A DNA stretch of 64,000 nucleotides from Vibrio kanaloae (GCF_024347535.1 NZ_AP025497.1:2170001-2234000); one strand, 5' to 3'; shown: positions 32,825 to 43,463, counted from the stretch's first letter. A program made the numbers and translations. The notes: generated by a model from the sequence alone, not told the origin.

Positions 32825-34036
32825 TTAAGCTTGATACTTTTTGATTACTAGCGTTGCGTTAGTACCGCCGAAACCAAAGCTGTTAGACATAACCGTCGTT
32901 AGCTCTTGTTCACGAGCTTCCGTTACGATGTCTAGGCCTTTACCTGCTTCGTCTAAGTTTACAACGTTAATGCTTGGAGCAATAAAGCCATTATCTAGCA
33001 TTAGCGTTGAGTAAATAGCTTCGTGTACGCCAGCAGCACCTAGAGCGTGACCTGTCATCGCTTTAGTTGCTGAGATTGCTGGGCTGTTACCGCCAAAGAC
33101 TTCTTGGATTGCGCCAAGTTCTTTAACGTCACCAACAGGAGTTGAAGTACCATGAGTGTTCACGTAGTCCACACCATCAACGTTTTGCATTGCCATCTTC
33201 ATACAACGAACCGCCCCTTCACCAGAAGGAGCAACCATGTCGTAGCCATCTGAAGTTGCGCCGTAACCTACGATCTCGCCGTAAATTTTCGCGCCACGAG
33301 CAACAGCGTGCTCAAGTTCTTCGATAACTAGCATGCCGCCGCCACCAGAGATAACAAAACCATCACGGTCTGCATCGTAGGTACGAGAAGCCAATTCTGG
33401 CGTGTCGTTGTACTTAGTAGAAAGTGCACCCATTGCGTCGAACATCATAGTCAGAGACCAATCCAGTTCTTCACCGCCACCAGCGAATACAACGTCTTGC
33501 TTACCAAGTTGGATAAGCTCCATTGCGTGACCAATACAGTGTGCAGATGTCGCACATGCAGAACTCATAGAGTAGTTCACACCACGGATTTTGAAAGGAG
33601 TTGCTAGACAAGCAGAAACCGTAGAAGCCATTGTACGTGGCACCATGTATGGACCAACGCGCTTAACGCCTTTTTCACGGATGATGTCTACAGCGTTAAC
33701 TTGGTTTAGAGATGAAGCACCGCCTGAACCCGCAACGATACCCGTGCGGTCATTAGATACTTGATCTTCAGTTAAACCAGAATCAGCAATTGCTTGCTCC
33801 ATTGAAAGATAAGCGAATGCCGCTGCATCACCCATAAAGCGCATTTTTTTGCGATCGATATGGTCAGCTGGGTTCATTTTTAGGTTACCCCAAACTTGAG
33901 AGCGCAAGCCATTTTCCTTGAACTGCTCTGAAGCGGTAATACCAGATTTACCCTCTTTCAGTGATGCTAAAACTTCTTCGACGTTGTTACCGATACTTGA
34001 AACAATACCCATACCGGTGATTACGACTCGTTTCAT
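32825..34036 (-). CDS. fabB: 3-oxoacyl-ACP synthase I
   Basis: The 403-residue condensing enzyme elongates acyl-ACP and is needed for unsaturated fatty acids. The catalytic triad is in [15 protein letters not shown] (Cys), [11 protein letters not shown] (His) and [15 protein letters not shown] (His). The C-terminus [15 protein letters not shown] is family-typical. It is divergent from mnmC as in E. coli, and a FadR-like site lies 50 bases upstream. Confidence 0.97.
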   Translation of the reverse strand: MKRVVITGMGIVSSIGNNVEEVLASLKEGKSGITASEQFKENGLRSQVWGNLKMNPADHIDRKKMRFMGDAAAFAYLSMEQAIADSGLTEDQVSNDRTGIVAGSGGASSLNQVNAVDIIREKGVKRVGPYMVPRTMASTVSACLATPFKIRGVNYSMSSACATSAHCIGHAMELIQLGKQDVVFAGGGEELDWSLTMMFDAMGALSTKYNDTPELASRTYDADRDGFVISGGGGMLVIEELEHAVARGAKIYGEIVGYGATSDGYDMVAPSGEGAVRCMKMAMQNVDGVDYVNTHGTSTPVGDVKELGAIQEVFGGNSPAISATKAMTGHALGAAGVHEAIYSTLMLDNGFIAPSINVVNLDEAGKGLDIVTEAREQELTTVMSNSFGFGGTNATLVIKKYQA

Positions 34037-34085
34037 GTGACATTCCTATAATTCTAAATTCAGCTAGATGATAACTAAGAAGCCT

Positions 34086-34102
34086 AACAAAAGTGGTCAG
34101 CT
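34086..34102 (-). promoter_or_regulatory. FadR-like site upstream of fabB
   Basis: On the minus strand AGCTGACCACTTTTGTT agrees with the E. coli fabA FadR site at 11 of 17 positions from memory. It is 50-66 bases before the fabB start, where an activator could act. Confidence 0.35.
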
Positions 34103-34164
34103 TTCCTAGAAATTCGTACAATCCCTACCAACATATCGCTTCAAATCACAAAATGATAGATTTT

Positions 34165-36243
34165 ATGACTTCAATTACTAATGCAGAACTGGAATGGAAT
34201 GAGTCTGGCACGCCAGTTTCAGACCAATTTGACGACGTTTACTTCTCCAATGTTAACGGTTTAGAAGAAACTCGCTACGTCTTTTTAAAGCAAAACCACC
34301 TTCCAGAGCGTTGGCTTGAACATCAACAACGTCGTTTTGTGACTGCTGAAACCGGCTTTGGTACAGGTTTAAACTTTCTTGCTGTGTGGCAGTGGTTCGA
34401 TACTTTCCTTAAAGATAACCCACAAGCTATTACCAAAGAGTTACATTTCATCAGTTTTGAAAAATATCCTTTAAACAAAGAGGACCTGATCAAAGCGCAC
34501 CAATCTTGGCCAGAATTAGCCGAGTATGCGACGCAACTCCAAGAACACTATCCGATTGCCCTACCGGAATGTCACCGTGTTGTGTTGGGTGATGGCGCTA
34601 TCACGCTTGATCTATGGTTTGGTGATATCAAAGATTGCATGCCTAACGTACCAACCCCACGTGAAGGCTTGGTTGATGCTTGGTTCTTAGATGGTTTTGC
34701 TCCGAGCAAAAACCCAGAGATGTGGAATCAAAACCTATTCTACGGCATGGCCAAGCTCGCTAAGCAAGATTGTAGCTGTGCGACCTTCACCGCCGCTGGC
34801 TTTGTTCGCCGTGGCTTAATTGAAGCTGGCTTTGAAATGAAAAAGGTCAAAGGCTTTGGTACTAAGCGAGAAATGATTGCCGGCCGACTTGGCGAGAAGC
34901 ACGCTCACACCAACATCAAACCTTGGTATGGCCTCGCTCAACACAGTGATTCACAAGATATCGCCATTATTGGCGGTGGCGTTGCCAGTGCTGCATTAGC
35001 CAAAACGCTAAGCCGTCGTGGTAAAAACATCACTCTTTATTGTGAACACCCACAAGCAGCGGGCAATGCCTCTGGCAATAACCAAGGTGCGATTTATCCG
35101 TTATTGAGCGAAACGACCTCGAACGTGTCTCGCATTTTTGGCCCTGGGTTACTGTTTGCTCGTCAATTTATTAATCAAGCAGCTCAGTCTATTCAATTTG
35201 ACCACAGCTGGTGTGGCGTAAACATTTTGATGTGGGACGAAGGCTCCACTAAAAAGCTCAACCGCATGTTGGAAGGCAACTTTCACACAGACCTGATTCA
35301 GCGTTTAACGCCAGACCAAGCCAACAAAGAGATTGGCTTACCGGTTGATAAAGAGAGTGTTTACTTTCCGTTGGGCGGTTGGTTAAGCCCCCTTCAGCTT
35401 ACTCAAGGTTTGATTGGTAAGTTAGAAGAGACCAACCAAGTGAGCGCGCACTATCAACATCAAGTGACTCAACTTGAATGGTTAGAAGCAGAGCAACAAT
35501 GGTTGCTGACGATTGAGACACCTCAAGGTGAGATTCAAACCAAGCACGATCAAGTGGTTGTCGCGAACGGACACAAGTTCACTCAGTTTAAACAAACTCA
35601 GCCAGTACCACTGACTCCGGTTAAAGGCCAAGTAAGCCATATTCCGACTACAGAAAACTTAGCTAAGCTAAAAACGGTTTTGTGCTTTGATGGCTATCTG
35701 ACGCCGCAGAATCCAAACAATGGTCATCACTGTATTGGTGCGAACTACGACAAAACCAATATCGACCAAGAGTTTGATATTGAGGTTCAACAGCATAATG
35801 GCGATCGCCTGAACGGGTCGTTGCCAGACCAAGCGTGGACAAAAGATGTCGACACCAGTGACAACATAGCGCGCCAAGGTATCCGAAGCGTAAGCCGTGA
35901 TCACTTACCATTTGTCGGCAATGTTGGTGATTTTGAATCAATCAAAGCGCAGTACCAAGATCTGCACAACTTTAACCCACAGCGCCACTCGGTTGATGGT
36001 GTTCAAACGGTAGCAAGCTTCCCTAACCTGTACTGCTTTATCGGGCTGGGTTCGCGCGGCTTAAGCTCTGCTCCATTGCTGGCCGAAGTGTTAGCATCAC
36101 AAATATGTGGCGATCCGCTACCTTTACCGGTTGATGTGCTTGAGGCGATTCACCCAAGTAGAATGTGGGTGCGTAGGCTGCGTAAAGGTAAGGCATTAAC
36201 CGCTGGTTGGGTTGCAGACAAACACTCTAGAACAAACCCATAG
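34165..36243 (+). CDS. mnmC: Bifunctional tRNA 5-methylaminomethyl-2-thiouridine synthase MnmC
   Basis: The fused enzyme of 692 residues completes mnm5s2U34. The N-terminal methyltransferase part has the [19 protein letters not shown] and [13 protein letters not shown] motifs; the C-terminal FAD-dependent part begins at [21 protein letters not shown] (about residue 268). Start ATG 34165 ([11 protein letters not shown]) fits the family N-terminus; in-frame ATGs at 34093 and 34153 are alternatives. No clear ribosome site is seen for any. Confidence 0.94.
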   Translation: MTSITNAELEWNESGTPVSDQFDDVYFSNVNGLEETRYVFLKQNHLPERWLEHQQRRFVTAETGFGTGLNFLAVWQWFDTFLKDNPQAITKELHFISFEKYPLNKEDLIKAHQSWPELAEYATQLQEHYPIALPECHRVVLGDGAITLDLWFGDIKDCMPNVPTPREGLVDAWFLDGFAPSKNPEMWNQNLFYGMAKLAKQDCSCATFTAAGFVRRGLIEAGFEMKKVKGFGTKREMIAGRLGEKHAHTNIKPWYGLAQHSDSQDIAIIGGGVASAALAKTLSRRGKNITLYCEHPQAAGNASGNNQGAIYPLLSETTSNVSRIFGPGLLFARQFINQAAQSIQFDHSWCGVNILMWDEGSTKKLNRMLEGNFHTDLIQRLTPDQANKEIGLPVDKESVYFPLGGWLSPLQLTQGLIGKLEETNQVSAHYQHQVTQLEWLEAEQQWLLTIETPQGEIQTKHDQVVVANGHKFTQFKQTQPVPLTPVKGQVSHIPTTENLAKLKTVLCFDGYLTPQNPNNGHHCIGANYDKTNIDQEFDIEVQQHNGDRLNGSLPDQAWTKDVDTSDNIARQGIRSVSRDHLPFVGNVGDFESIKAQYQDLHNFNPQRHSVDGVQTVASFPNLYCFIGLGSRGLSSAPLLAEVLASQICGDPLPLPVDVLEAIHPSRMWVRRLRKGKALTAGWVADKHSRTNP

Positions 36244-36283
36244 TTTATAGTTCAACTATTCTGAACATCTGAAACTAAAAGCT

Positions 36284-36320
36284 AAAAAGCCCGAGCGACA
36301 TTATGTCACTCGGGCTTTTT
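36284..36320. terminator. Bidirectional terminator between mnmC and the flavin reductase
   Basis: AAAGCCCGAG / CTCGGGCTTT with inner GTGACA-like pairing has A- and T-runs on both sides. Confidence 0.88.
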
Positions 36321-36364
36321 GTTGTTCTTGTTGATCTAAACTGATGTTCTAAACAGAGCAGTAT

Positions 36365-36886
36365 TTACAGCTTAGCAACCGCGTCTTTGATCTGCTGAGC
36401 AATCTCTTCGTTGCTGATAGCACCGGACTCAAAGTCAAAGTTATCGTAGAAATTTGGCACTGAAAGTGAAGCCTTAACGTTGCCGCCAAAGAATGATGCA
36501 GACCCCGTTGCAGCACCAAGTACCGTTTGAGCGCCACCAGGGCCAGGAGAAGTTGCTAGGTAAACCGCTGGCTTCTCGCCAAACACTGAACGCTCAATAC
36601 GTGTTGCCCAATCAAATAGGTTTTTATATGCCGCTGGGTAGTGACCGTTATGTTCGGCAAAAGAGATAACAAACGCATCCGCTTCTGCTAAATCACGCAA
36701 GAATGCTTGAGCACCTTCCGCTTGGCCAATCTCTTTTTCAGTGTCTTCACTGAACATAGAAACGTTGTAATCGTTGATGTTTAGGACTTTTACTTCAGCA
36801 CCTTCAATCAAGTTAGCTGCGTAAGTTGCTAGAGTTTTGTTGATAGAGGTAGAGCTTGTGCTTGCGCCGAATGCGATAACTTTCAT
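36365..36886 (-). CDS. NADPH-dependent FMN reductase family protein
   Basis: The 173-residue flavodoxin-like protein has the family phosphate-binding start VIAFGASTSSTSINKTLA and the flavin-contact region SFAEHNGHYPAAYKNLFDW, followed by LATSPGPGGAQTVLGAA. Such enzymes reduce FMN, quinones or chromate; the in vivo substrate is not readable. It is monocistronic. Confidence 0.9.
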   Translation of the reverse strand: MKVIAFGASTSSTSINKTLATYAANLIEGAEVKVLNINDYNVSMFSEDTEKEIGQAEGAQAFLRDLAEADAFVISFAEHNGHYPAAYKNLFDWATRIERSVFGEKPAVYLATSPGPGGAQTVLGAATGSASFFGGNVKASLSVPNFYDNFDFESGAISNEEIAQQIKDAVAKL

Positions 36887-37061
36887 GATGTGACCTTTTC
36901 TATAATTCCGTTAAGTGAGCTTAGAATAACGTAGTCGGGAAATGGAACCATCACAAGGATTGAACGGACTCATTCAAAAATTTCGAATGAGTCTCAAATA
37001 ATTCACGACTCAGCAAAATGAAAAGGAAGGGACTGAGCGGATAATGATAAATAGTTAGCGA

Positions 37062-37325
37062 TTAAGCTTGGTTTTGCAGCTCAACCCAAAGGTCATTAAC
37101 AATAGTGCGATCTGCGGGCGTTAGTTCAGAGCGAGCGTCATCTAGGCTCTTCTCGATGCGTGCTTTAACTTCAGCCACATCTTCAATGCCTTCTTCTTCA
37201 CATGAAGCCACTGAAAGAGAAATATGACCACGTAAGTAACCACCGGCAAACAGTTCGTCCTCTGATGCGTTTTCAATGCGAGCATCAATTACTTCAAGTA
37301 GTTTTTCTTCAAATTCGATAATCAT
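37062..37325 (-). CDS. yfcL: YfcL family protein
   Basis: The 87-residue acidic protein matches E. coli YfcL through LLEVIDARIENASEDELFAGGYLRGHISL. Function unknown. It is nine bases downstream of epmC, so the two are cotranscribed, as in the E. coli mnmC-yfcL-epmC region. Confidence 0.9.
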   Translation of the reverse strand: MIIEFEEKLLEVIDARIENASEDELFAGGYLRGHISLSVASCEEEGIEDVAEVKARIEKSLDDARSELTPADRTIVNDLWVELQNQA

Positions 37326-37334
37326 AATATTCTC

Positions 37335-37865
37335 TTATTTCACAATAAATTGGCTAGCACATAAAGGTTCTACATCGTAGAAGCTGCGTAATGTTTCAGA
37401 GAGCATTTTTACGCGAGGCGGAAGGCCAACTTCGAAGATCCCCATGACTTCGCTGTGTACTTTATTCATAAAGGCCAAACGATCTGGCTCAAAATCGCCG
37501 TGTAGATTGTCACAGCTGACATTAAAAGGAAAGCCTGCGCTCATCGCAATGATCCATTCATACGCTTGTGGGCGAATTTCTACTTTTTCAAACTCAGCTT
37601 GAACCGATTCCGTTCGACCATCAGGTTCATACCAATAGCCAAAATCTTCCAGCAATCGACGTTCAGAGCCAGCAACACACCAGTGTGCAATTTCGTGCAA
37701 AGCAGAAGCATAAAAACCACGTGCAAAGACAATTCGATGGTGTGGGATGGTTTCATCAGCAGGCAAATAGATCGGCTCATCATCACCTAGCTCTAATTTG
37801 GTATTAAAGCTTTCAAAAAAGGTCTGATTAAAAATATCGATAAGGTCTGAGTATTGGTGCGTCAT
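37335..37865 (-). CDS. epmC: Elongation factor P hydroxylase EpmC
   Basis: The 176-residue protein (formerly YfcM) hydroxylates the beta-lysylated lysine of EF-P. The metal-binding motif HEIAHWC is near residue 57, and a conserved FEKVEIRPQAYEW stretch follows. It precedes yfcL. Confidence 0.93.
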   Translation of the reverse strand: MTHQYSDLIDIFNQTFFESFNTKLELGDDEPIYLPADETIPHHRIVFARGFYASALHEIAHWCVAGSERRLLEDFGYWYEPDGRTESVQAEFEKVEIRPQAYEWIIAMSAGFPFNVSCDNLHGDFEPDRLAFMNKVHSEVMGIFEVGLPPRVKMLSETLRSFYDVEPLCASQFIVK

Positions 37866-38166
37866 AAAACTGGCTTAGAATAAAATAAACCCCCGTATTT
37901 TGCTCTGTTTTCGTGCCTTGGTAAACCCCATATCAAGCGTAACCTTCCCCGTTCAAGCAAGCCCCGTGATTGCACGCCTGTTTATCTTCAAGGTCGGTAA
38001 CCTCAAGCTAGTTCAACAGATTACTTGAACTAATCTGAAATGCTCATTCACGGTACAAATATTCATTCGTCAACAAGCATTTTTACTACTACACTCGCGC
38101 TTCATTTTTATATCCCTAAGGCCTATAAGACTCGAATTTATAGACCTAAATTATAGAGCTACAGCA
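37866..38166. other. Intergenic region between epmC and the TRIC-family gene
   Basis: This 301-base divergent region should hold both promoters. I see no gene, hairpin or recognisable operator in it. Confidence 0.5.
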
Positions 38167-38790
38167 ATGCTACTAAGTGTTTTGTATATCATTGGCATCA
38201 CGGCAGAAGCCATGACCGGCGCTCTCAGTGCTGGCAAACAAAAAATGGATTGGTTTGGTGTAATGCTAGTTGCGAGTGCAACGGCAATTGGCGGTGGTAC
38301 GGTGCGAGACATACTACTCGGCCATTACCCTTTAGGTTGGGTTGAAAGTCCAGAATTTTTGGCTATCACTTGTGTCGCAGGCGTCGTCACGACAGGCCTG
38401 GCGAAGTGGGTCATCAAGCTAAAAGGCTTGTTCATTCGTTTGGATGCCCTAGGCCTAATTGTATTCAGTATCATTGGCACTAAAGTCGCGATGACCATGG
38501 GTCTGCACCCAATGATTTGTATGGTGTCTGCCTTAGTGACTGGTGTTTTTGGTGGTTTACTACGCGACCTTATCTGTCGTCAAACACCATTGGTTCTGCA
38601 CGAGGAGTTATATGCCTCTATCGCGCTTATCGCTTCAGGTTTGTACTTAGGTTTACTTGAGTTTGGTATCAACGACGTAACCGCGACGATCGTCACACTT
38701 GTGGTTGGTTACTTGCTGCGTATGGCTGCAGTGAGATTCAAATGGCGCTTACCGTCGTTCCAACTTGATTCTGAAAGTTCAGTGCATTAA
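38167..38790 (+). CDS. TRIC channel family protein (UPF0126)
   Basis: The 207-residue membrane protein has six to seven hydrophobic segments in two repeats, each with the family glycine-rich motif: AIGGGTVRDILLGHYPL near 38 and TGVFGGLLRDLICRQTPL near 123. Bacterial TRIC proteins form trimeric cation channels. It ends at a strong bidirectional terminator facing aroC. Confidence 0.92.
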   Translation: MLLSVLYIIGITAEAMTGALSAGKQKMDWFGVMLVASATAIGGGTVRDILLGHYPLGWVESPEFLAITCVAGVVTTGLAKWVIKLKGLFIRLDALGLIVFSIIGTKVAMTMGLHPMICMVSALVTGVFGGLLRDLICRQTPLVLHEELYASIALIASGLYLGLLEFGINDVTATIVTLVVGYLLRMAAVRFKWRLPSFQLDSESSVH

Positions 38791-38859
38791 TCGCTTAGAG
38801 CCTTGTATTGATAGCGCTCATTGATGGTCTCTAACTGGATGAATAATCCAACGAATGTG

Positions 38860-38895
38860 AAAAAGGGTTGCTTCATTACGAAGCAACCCTTTTTT
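38860..38895. terminator. Bidirectional terminator between the TRIC gene and aroC
   Basis: AAAAAGGGTTGCTTC / GAAGCAACCCTTTTTT with a five-base loop is perfect. Confidence 0.9.
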
Positions 38896-38939
38896 GTATC
38901 TATCAATTCTATTCTGAATGAACAGAAACAGAAACAGAA

Positions 38940-40025
38940 TTATATTTGTGGCGTTTCTGTTGTCACACCAAAGTTCTGACCACGATGTCGTAGCAAGTGA
39001 TCAAGCAGCACGATAGCCAGCATTGCTTCTGCAATAGGCACCGCACGTATACCAACACATGGATCGTGACGACCTTTCGTGATTAGCTGCGTCGCTTCAC
39101 CCTCTTTAGTGATAGTGTCACCCGGTACCGTAATGCTTGATGTTGGCTTAAGCGCAATGCTTGCCACAATATCTTGGCCAGTAGAGATACCACCTAAAAT
39201 ACCGCCAGCATGGTTGCTAGTGAAGCCTTCTGGCGTTAATGGATCACGGTGTTCGCTACCGCGTTGATTAACGACATCAAAGCCATCGCCAATCTCAACA
39301 CCTTTCACAGCGTTAATGCTCATTAGCGCGTGCGCGATGTCGGCATCTAAGCGATCAAAGATTGGCTCACCAAGACCCACCGGCACTTTAGTCGCAACCA
39401 CTTGAATCTTCGCACCGATCGAGTTGCCTTCTTTTAGTAGGTCACGAATCAGTTGATCAAATTCCGGTACTTTGTCGGCATCTGGACAAAAGAAAGCGTT
39501 GTTTTCAATCTCGTTCCAATCCACTTTATCAATTGAGATATCACCCATTTGAGAAAGGTAAGCTTGGATTTCAACACCAAATGCTTGTTTAAGATATTTC
39601 TTCGCAATTGCACCTGCGGCAACACGCATTGCGGTTTCACGAGCAGAAGAACGACCTCCACCTCGGTAATCACGCACACCGTACTTTTGGTGGTACGTAT
39701 AGTCGGCGTGCCCAGGACGGAACTTGTCTTTAATTTCGGAATAGTCTTTAGAGCGTTGGTCTGTATTTTCAATCAATAGACCAATAGAAGTTCCCGTAGT
39801 TTGGCCTTCAAATACACCGGATAAAATCTTTACTTCATCTGCTTCACGGCGAGCCGTTGTATAGCGAGAAGTACCGGGGCGACGACGATCCAAATCTCTT
39901 TGAAGGTCTGCTTCAGTAATTTCCAATCCTGGTGGGCACCCATCTACGATACATCCTAGTGCGATACCGTGACTTTCTCCGAACGTGGTCACGCGGAAAT
40001 GTTGTCCGATACTGTTTCCTGCCAT
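38940..40025 (-). CDS. aroC: Chorismate synthase
   Basis: The 361-residue flavin-dependent enzyme makes chorismate from EPSP. Signatures are [18 protein letters not shown], the [16 protein letters not shown] flavin region, [10 protein letters not shown] and a C-terminal [25 protein letters not shown] lies just before the ATG. Confidence 0.97.
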   Translation of the reverse strand: MAGNSIGQHFRVTTFGESHGIALGCIVDGCPPGLEITEADLQRDLDRRRPGTSRYTTARREADEVKILSGVFEGQTTGTSIGLLIENTDQRSKDYSEIKDKFRPGHADYTYHQKYGVRDYRGGGRSSARETAMRVAAGAIAKKYLKQAFGVEIQAYLSQMGDISIDKVDWNEIENNAFFCPDADKVPEFDQLIRDLLKEGNSIGAKIQVVATKVPVGLGEPIFDRLDADIAHALMSINAVKGVEIGDGFDVVNQRGSEHRDPLTPEGFTSNHAGGILGGISTGQDIVASIALKPTSSITVPGDTITKEGEATQLITKGRHDPCVGIRAVPIAEAMLAIVLLDHLLRHRGQNFGVTTETPQI

Positions 40026-40322
40026 TACTTCCTCTAAATCAGCAATTAATCAGAAGGTTTGATTCTTAAACCGACTGGCTAATAGCTTTACTTGTCTATT
40101 CTTCGTGAATTCATAGTGTCTTTATTACCAAATGATGTAAACCCCAAAAAACGAACAATTTTAACTTTCTATTACATAAGCCGAATGAAATGAATAACGA
40201 GGGGAAATGAGTGGCGCTTTAAAGTGGTGATTTTGAATAGTTTCATGGCCAGTTAACAAAGGTTAATGAACTCGGTTTGAATACTCCCTATATTGTAGCC
40301 CAAAATAATAAGGAGAAAAGTG
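40026..40322. other. Intergenic region between aroC and elaA
   Basis: This 297-base AT-rich divergent region presumably holds both promoters; I cannot place specific elements. Confidence 0.45.
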
Positions 40323-40826
40323 ATGATCGAGTGGAGAGTTAAAAAATTTGCAGAGCTGTCTGTTCAAGAGCTCTATGATTTCTTACAGCAAAGAGTCGAT
40401 ATTTTTATCGTGGATATGAACACACCCTATAGTGATCTAGACGGCAAAGATAATCATCCAGAGACCTATCACATCATGGGTTATGAGAACGGACACCTAG
40501 TGGCTTACAGTCGAATTATGGCTCAGAAGCTTGGATACCCCGTAGATGTTCTCCCTCTGCTCGATTCTGATGCAGATGATGTTTGTATCGGGCGAGTGAT
40601 CGTAGCGAAAGAATGCCGAGGTAAACAGATAGGTAACCAGCTCATGCAAGTGAGTTTTGATACCACTCGGAAGATTTACCCTGATTGCTCAATTTTTATT
40701 TCGGCACAAGCTCACCTTAAAGACTATTATGGTAAGTTCGGTTTCGACGTAGTGACCGATCGTTACTTGGAAGATGGATGCAGTATGCTAGGCCTTAGAT
40801 ATACCCCACAGCTCGTTGCCGTTTAG
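40323..40826 (+). CDS. elaA: ElaA family GNAT acetyltransferase
   Basis: The 167-residue product matches E. coli ElaA from MIEW through the GNAT core: VCIGRVIVAKECRGKQIGNQLM is motif A with its acetyl-CoA pyrophosphate loop, and AHLKDYYGKFGF is motif B. ATG 40323 follows AAGGAG by about seven bases; an overlapping GTG at 40320 is the alternative. Substrate unknown. Confidence 0.92.
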   Translation: MIEWRVKKFAELSVQELYDFLQQRVDIFIVDMNTPYSDLDGKDNHPETYHIMGYENGHLVAYSRIMAQKLGYPVDVLPLLDSDADDVCIGRVIVAKECRGKQIGNQLMQVSFDTTRKIYPDCSIFISAQAHLKDYYGKFGFDVVTDRYLEDGCSMLGLRYTPQLVAV

Positions 40827-40895
40827 CAAAAGCTGAAATACAAAGGCATCTAAAGACACAACACGGTATTGAAATATTAAGTCGTTCTGAAATGC

Positions 40896-40929
40896 AAAAA
40901 ACCCGACAACTCGGAGAGCTATCGGGTTT
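40896..40929 (-). terminator. Terminator of tRNA-Arg
   Basis: On the minus strand AAACCCGA pairs with TCGGGTTT, followed by a run of T, 11 bases after the tRNA 3' end. Confidence 0.8.
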
Positions 40930-40939
40930 CTTTAAATAA

Positions 40940-41016
40940 TGGCACGCCCTGAAGGATTCGAACCTTCGACCACATCCTTAGAAGGGACGTGCTCTATCCA
41001 GCTGAGCTAAGGGCGC
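40940..41016 (-). tRNA. tRNA-Arg (anticodon TCT)
   Basis: A full 77-base cloverleaf is present: acceptor GCGCCCT/AGGGCGT (first pair is G-U), D arm GCTC/GAGC, anticodon stem CGTCC/GGATG with loop CTTCTAA, T arm GAAGG/CCTTC with TTCGAAT loop, discriminator G and an encoded CCA. It reads AGA codons. A promoter and terminator flank it, so it is a single-gene unit. Confidence 0.97.
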
Positions 41017-41029
41017 GCTACAGGAACGA

Positions 41030-41057
41030 ATTATACGAATTCGAATCAGTAAAGCAA
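41030..41057 (-). promoter_or_regulatory. Promoter of tRNA-Arg
   Basis: On the minus strand TTGCTT (41057-41052), a 16-base spacer and a perfect TATAAT (41035-41030) precede the tRNA by 13 bases. Confidence 0.7.
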
Positions 41058-41131
41058 CGGCTTTATGTAACATTCTGATCTAAGTGGGTAAAAAAAGGGC
41101 AACAAACATATAAGTGTTGGAAATTAGACCA

Positions 41132-41147
41132 AAGCAATCGTTTGCCT
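41132..41147. promoter_or_regulatory. PurR-like operator upstream of folD
   Basis: AAGCAATCGTTTGCCT matches the 16-base PurR consensus at 13 positions with the central CG in place, 80 bases before the folD start. Confidence 0.6.
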
Positions 41148-41227
41148 AATGGTAATCAAAAAGATTTTCTGGAATAATGCGCCAAAAACATCAGCCACTA
41201 TCTTGAATATCAATACTAAGGAAATTC

Positions 41228-42085
41228 ATGACTGCTCAAAATATTGATGGAAAGCTAATTTCTCAAACGGTTCGCTCTGAAGTTGCTGCACGTGTAAAAG
41301 CTCGAACGGAAGCTGGATTACGCGCTCCGGGACTAGCGGTTGTTTTAGTGGGTGAAGACCCTGCTTCTCAGGTTTACGTAGGAAGTAAGCGTAAAGCATG
41401 TGAAGAAGTTGGCTTCGTATCTAAATCTTACGATTTGCCAGCCACAGCAACAGAGGATGAACTGTTAACATTAGTAGACCAACTGAACCAAGACCCTGAA
41501 ATCGATGGCATTCTGGTTCAACTGCCTCTACCTGCTGGCATTGATAGTACTCACATTCTTGAGCGTATCACACCAGAGAAAGACGTGGATGGCTTCCACC
41601 CATACAATGTAGGTCGTTTGGCTCAGCGTATGCCTAAGCTTCGCTCTTGTACACCAAAAGGTGTCATTACGCTACTTGACCGCTACAACATCGATTTACG
41701 TGGTAAGCACGCGGTTGTTGTAGGTGCATCAAACATTGTAGGCCGTCCAATGACGCTAGAACTGCTTCTAGCAGGTTGTACGACGACGACTTGTCATCGT
41801 TTCACCAAAGACCTTGAAGGTCACGTACGTCAAGCAGACGTTGTCGTAGTGGCCGTTGGTAAGCCAAACTTCATTCCTGGTGCTTGGATTAAGAAAGGGG
41901 CTGTTGTGGTCGATGTTGGTATCAACCGTTTAGAATCTGGCAAGCTAGTGGGTGACGTTGAATACGATGTAGCTAAAGAGAGCGCAAGCTTCATCACCCC
42001 AGTACCGGGGGGGGTAGGCCCAATGACGGTTGCGAGCCTAATCGAGAACACAATGATCGCGTGTGAGCAGTTTCACTCGAAGTAA
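41228..42085 (+). CDS. folD: Methylenetetrahydrofolate dehydrogenase / cyclohydrolase
   Basis: This 285-residue bifunctional enzyme supplies 10-formyl-THF for purines. Conserved blocks are [13 protein letters not shown] (catalytic Lys), [37 protein letters not shown] and [18 protein letters not shown] lies before the ATG. A run of eight G in PGGVGP (42007-42014) is a homopolymer in an essential gene. Confidence 0.97.
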   Translation: MTAQNIDGKLISQTVRSEVAARVKARTEAGLRAPGLAVVLVGEDPASQVYVGSKRKACEEVGFVSKSYDLPATATEDELLTLVDQLNQDPEIDGILVQLPLPAGIDSTHILERITPEKDVDGFHPYNVGRLAQRMPKLRSCTPKGVITLLDRYNIDLRGKHAVVVGASNIVGRPMTLELLLAGCTTTTCHRFTKDLEGHVRQADVVVVAVGKPNFIPGAWIKKGAVVVDVGINRLESGKLVGDVEYDVAKESASFITPVPGGVGPMTVASLIENTMIACEQFHSK

Positions 42086-42114
42086 TCTGCGAATGACGGT
42101 ATAAACAGAATTAG

Positions 42115-42148
42115 AAAGCCGCAACGTTCATCACGTTGCGGCTTTTTT
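42115..42148 (+). terminator. folD terminator
   Basis: AAAGCCGCAACG / CGTTGCGGCTTT is followed by T residues. Confidence 0.88.
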
Positions 42149-42199
42149 GATGATTCCCCATTACAAAACGAGAAGTATAAGTAACTTAAGGTGCCGCTG

Positions 42200-43399
42200 T
42201 TAAAGCGAAAGTACCACACCAGCAATAGCGGCACTCATTAAGTTAGCAAACACACCTGCACAAATTGCTTTGAAGCCATATTGTGAGATAAAAGAGCGAC
42301 GCTCTGGAACTAAGCTGCCCAAACCACCGATCAGAATCGCCATGGTAGAGATGTTAGCAAAGCCACATAGAGCGAAAGTTACGATCGCTTGCGAGTGCTC
42401 ACTCAGTGCCTCTTTAGCGTCCATTAGTTGGATGAAAGCCACGAACTCGTTCACGACAATCTTGTTACCGATCAATGAACCTGCAACAACAGCCTCAGAC
42501 CACGGTACACCGATCAGCCATGCAACGGGGGCGAACACATAACCTAGGATAAGTTCGAAGCTTAGGTTTACGCCAAACCAACCGCCAACGATACCTAGTA
42601 AGCCATTCAGCATTGCAATCACACTGATAAATGCAAGAAGTGTTGCACCCACAGCAACGGCAATACGAAGTCCAGACATAGCCCCATCAGCCATTGCCTC
42701 AACAACGTTTGTTGCTCGTGGAATTTCCACATCAGATTCAATATTTTCTTGAGCGTCATCTGGACTACCCGGTACTAAGATTTTAGCCATTAACAGGCCA
42801 GCAGGCGCCGACATGAATGCCGCAGCGATCAAGTAGTTAAGGTCGACACCAAGCGATGCATAACCCACTAGCGTGCCACCAGCAACAGAGGCCAAACCAC
42901 ATACCATCACGGCAAACAGCTGCGAATCAGTCATGTGCTTCAAGTAAGGCTTAACCACCAATGGCGCTTCAATCATGCCAACAAAGATGTTCGCCGTTGC
43001 AGACAGTGACTCCGCACGGCCTGTACCCAGGAACTTCTGCAGCGCACCACCAATAAGGTTGATCACCTTTGGCATAAAACCAATGTGGTACAAACCAGAG
43101 ATCAGTGCAGAGAAAAAGATAATGATACCTAGAACATTAATCGCGAAAACAAATCCGTTATTTGTTAGGCCACCAAATAGGAAATTAATCCCCTCTTGAC
43201 CGTAGTTGATCAAGCTAGATACCGCACCCGTGGCTGCATTCAACGCTTCTTTACCCATTGGTACATACAGAACCAATAGCGCGAATGAGATTTGTAATAA
43301 GAAAGCCAAAGAGACTGTTCTTAGTGGAATATTTTTTCTGTCCGTAGATAGTAACCAAGCGGCAACTAAAATAGTGATAATTCCAAGTAGGGAAGCCAT
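42200..43399 (-). CDS. nupC: NupC family nucleoside:cation symporter
   Basis: The 399-residue concentrative nucleoside transporter has eight or more membrane segments with the family blocks GIEAPLVVKPYL-like (IEAPLVVKPYLKHMT), VAGGTLVGYASLG and GNKIVVNEFVAFIQL, which hold substrate and sodium contacts. I start at ATG 43399 (MASLLGI). A PurR-like box lies about 50 bases upstream. With the nucleoside hydrolase near 3.2-4.2 kb it suggests nucleoside scavenging. Confidence 0.95.
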   Translation of the reverse strand: MASLLGIITILVAAWLLSTDRKNIPLRTVSLAFLLQISFALLVLYVPMGKEALNAATGAVSSLINYGQEGINFLFGGLTNNGFVFAINVLGIIIFFSALISGLYHIGFMPKVINLIGGALQKFLGTGRAESLSATANIFVGMIEAPLVVKPYLKHMTDSQLFAVMVCGLASVAGGTLVGYASLGVDLNYLIAAAFMSAPAGLLMAKILVPGSPDDAQENIESDVEIPRATNVVEAMADGAMSGLRIAVAVGATLLAFISVIAMLNGLLGIVGGWFGVNLSFELILGYVFAPVAWLIGVPWSEAVVAGSLIGNKIVVNEFVAFIQLMDAKEALSEHSQAIVTFALCGFANISTMAILIGGLGSLVPERRSFISQYGFKAICAGVFANLMSAAIAGVVLSL

Positions 43400-43447
43400 G
43401 TGCGTCAACCTAAAAGTTGTAGGTAGGAAAGGCGACGCATTCTATAG

Positions 43448-43463
43448 AGGAAATCGTTTGCGG
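43448..43463. promoter_or_regulatory. PurR-like operator upstream of nupC
   Basis: AGGAAATCGTTTGCGG matches the PurR palindrome at 12 of 16 positions, strongest in the right half (CGTTTGCG). Confidence 0.45.
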
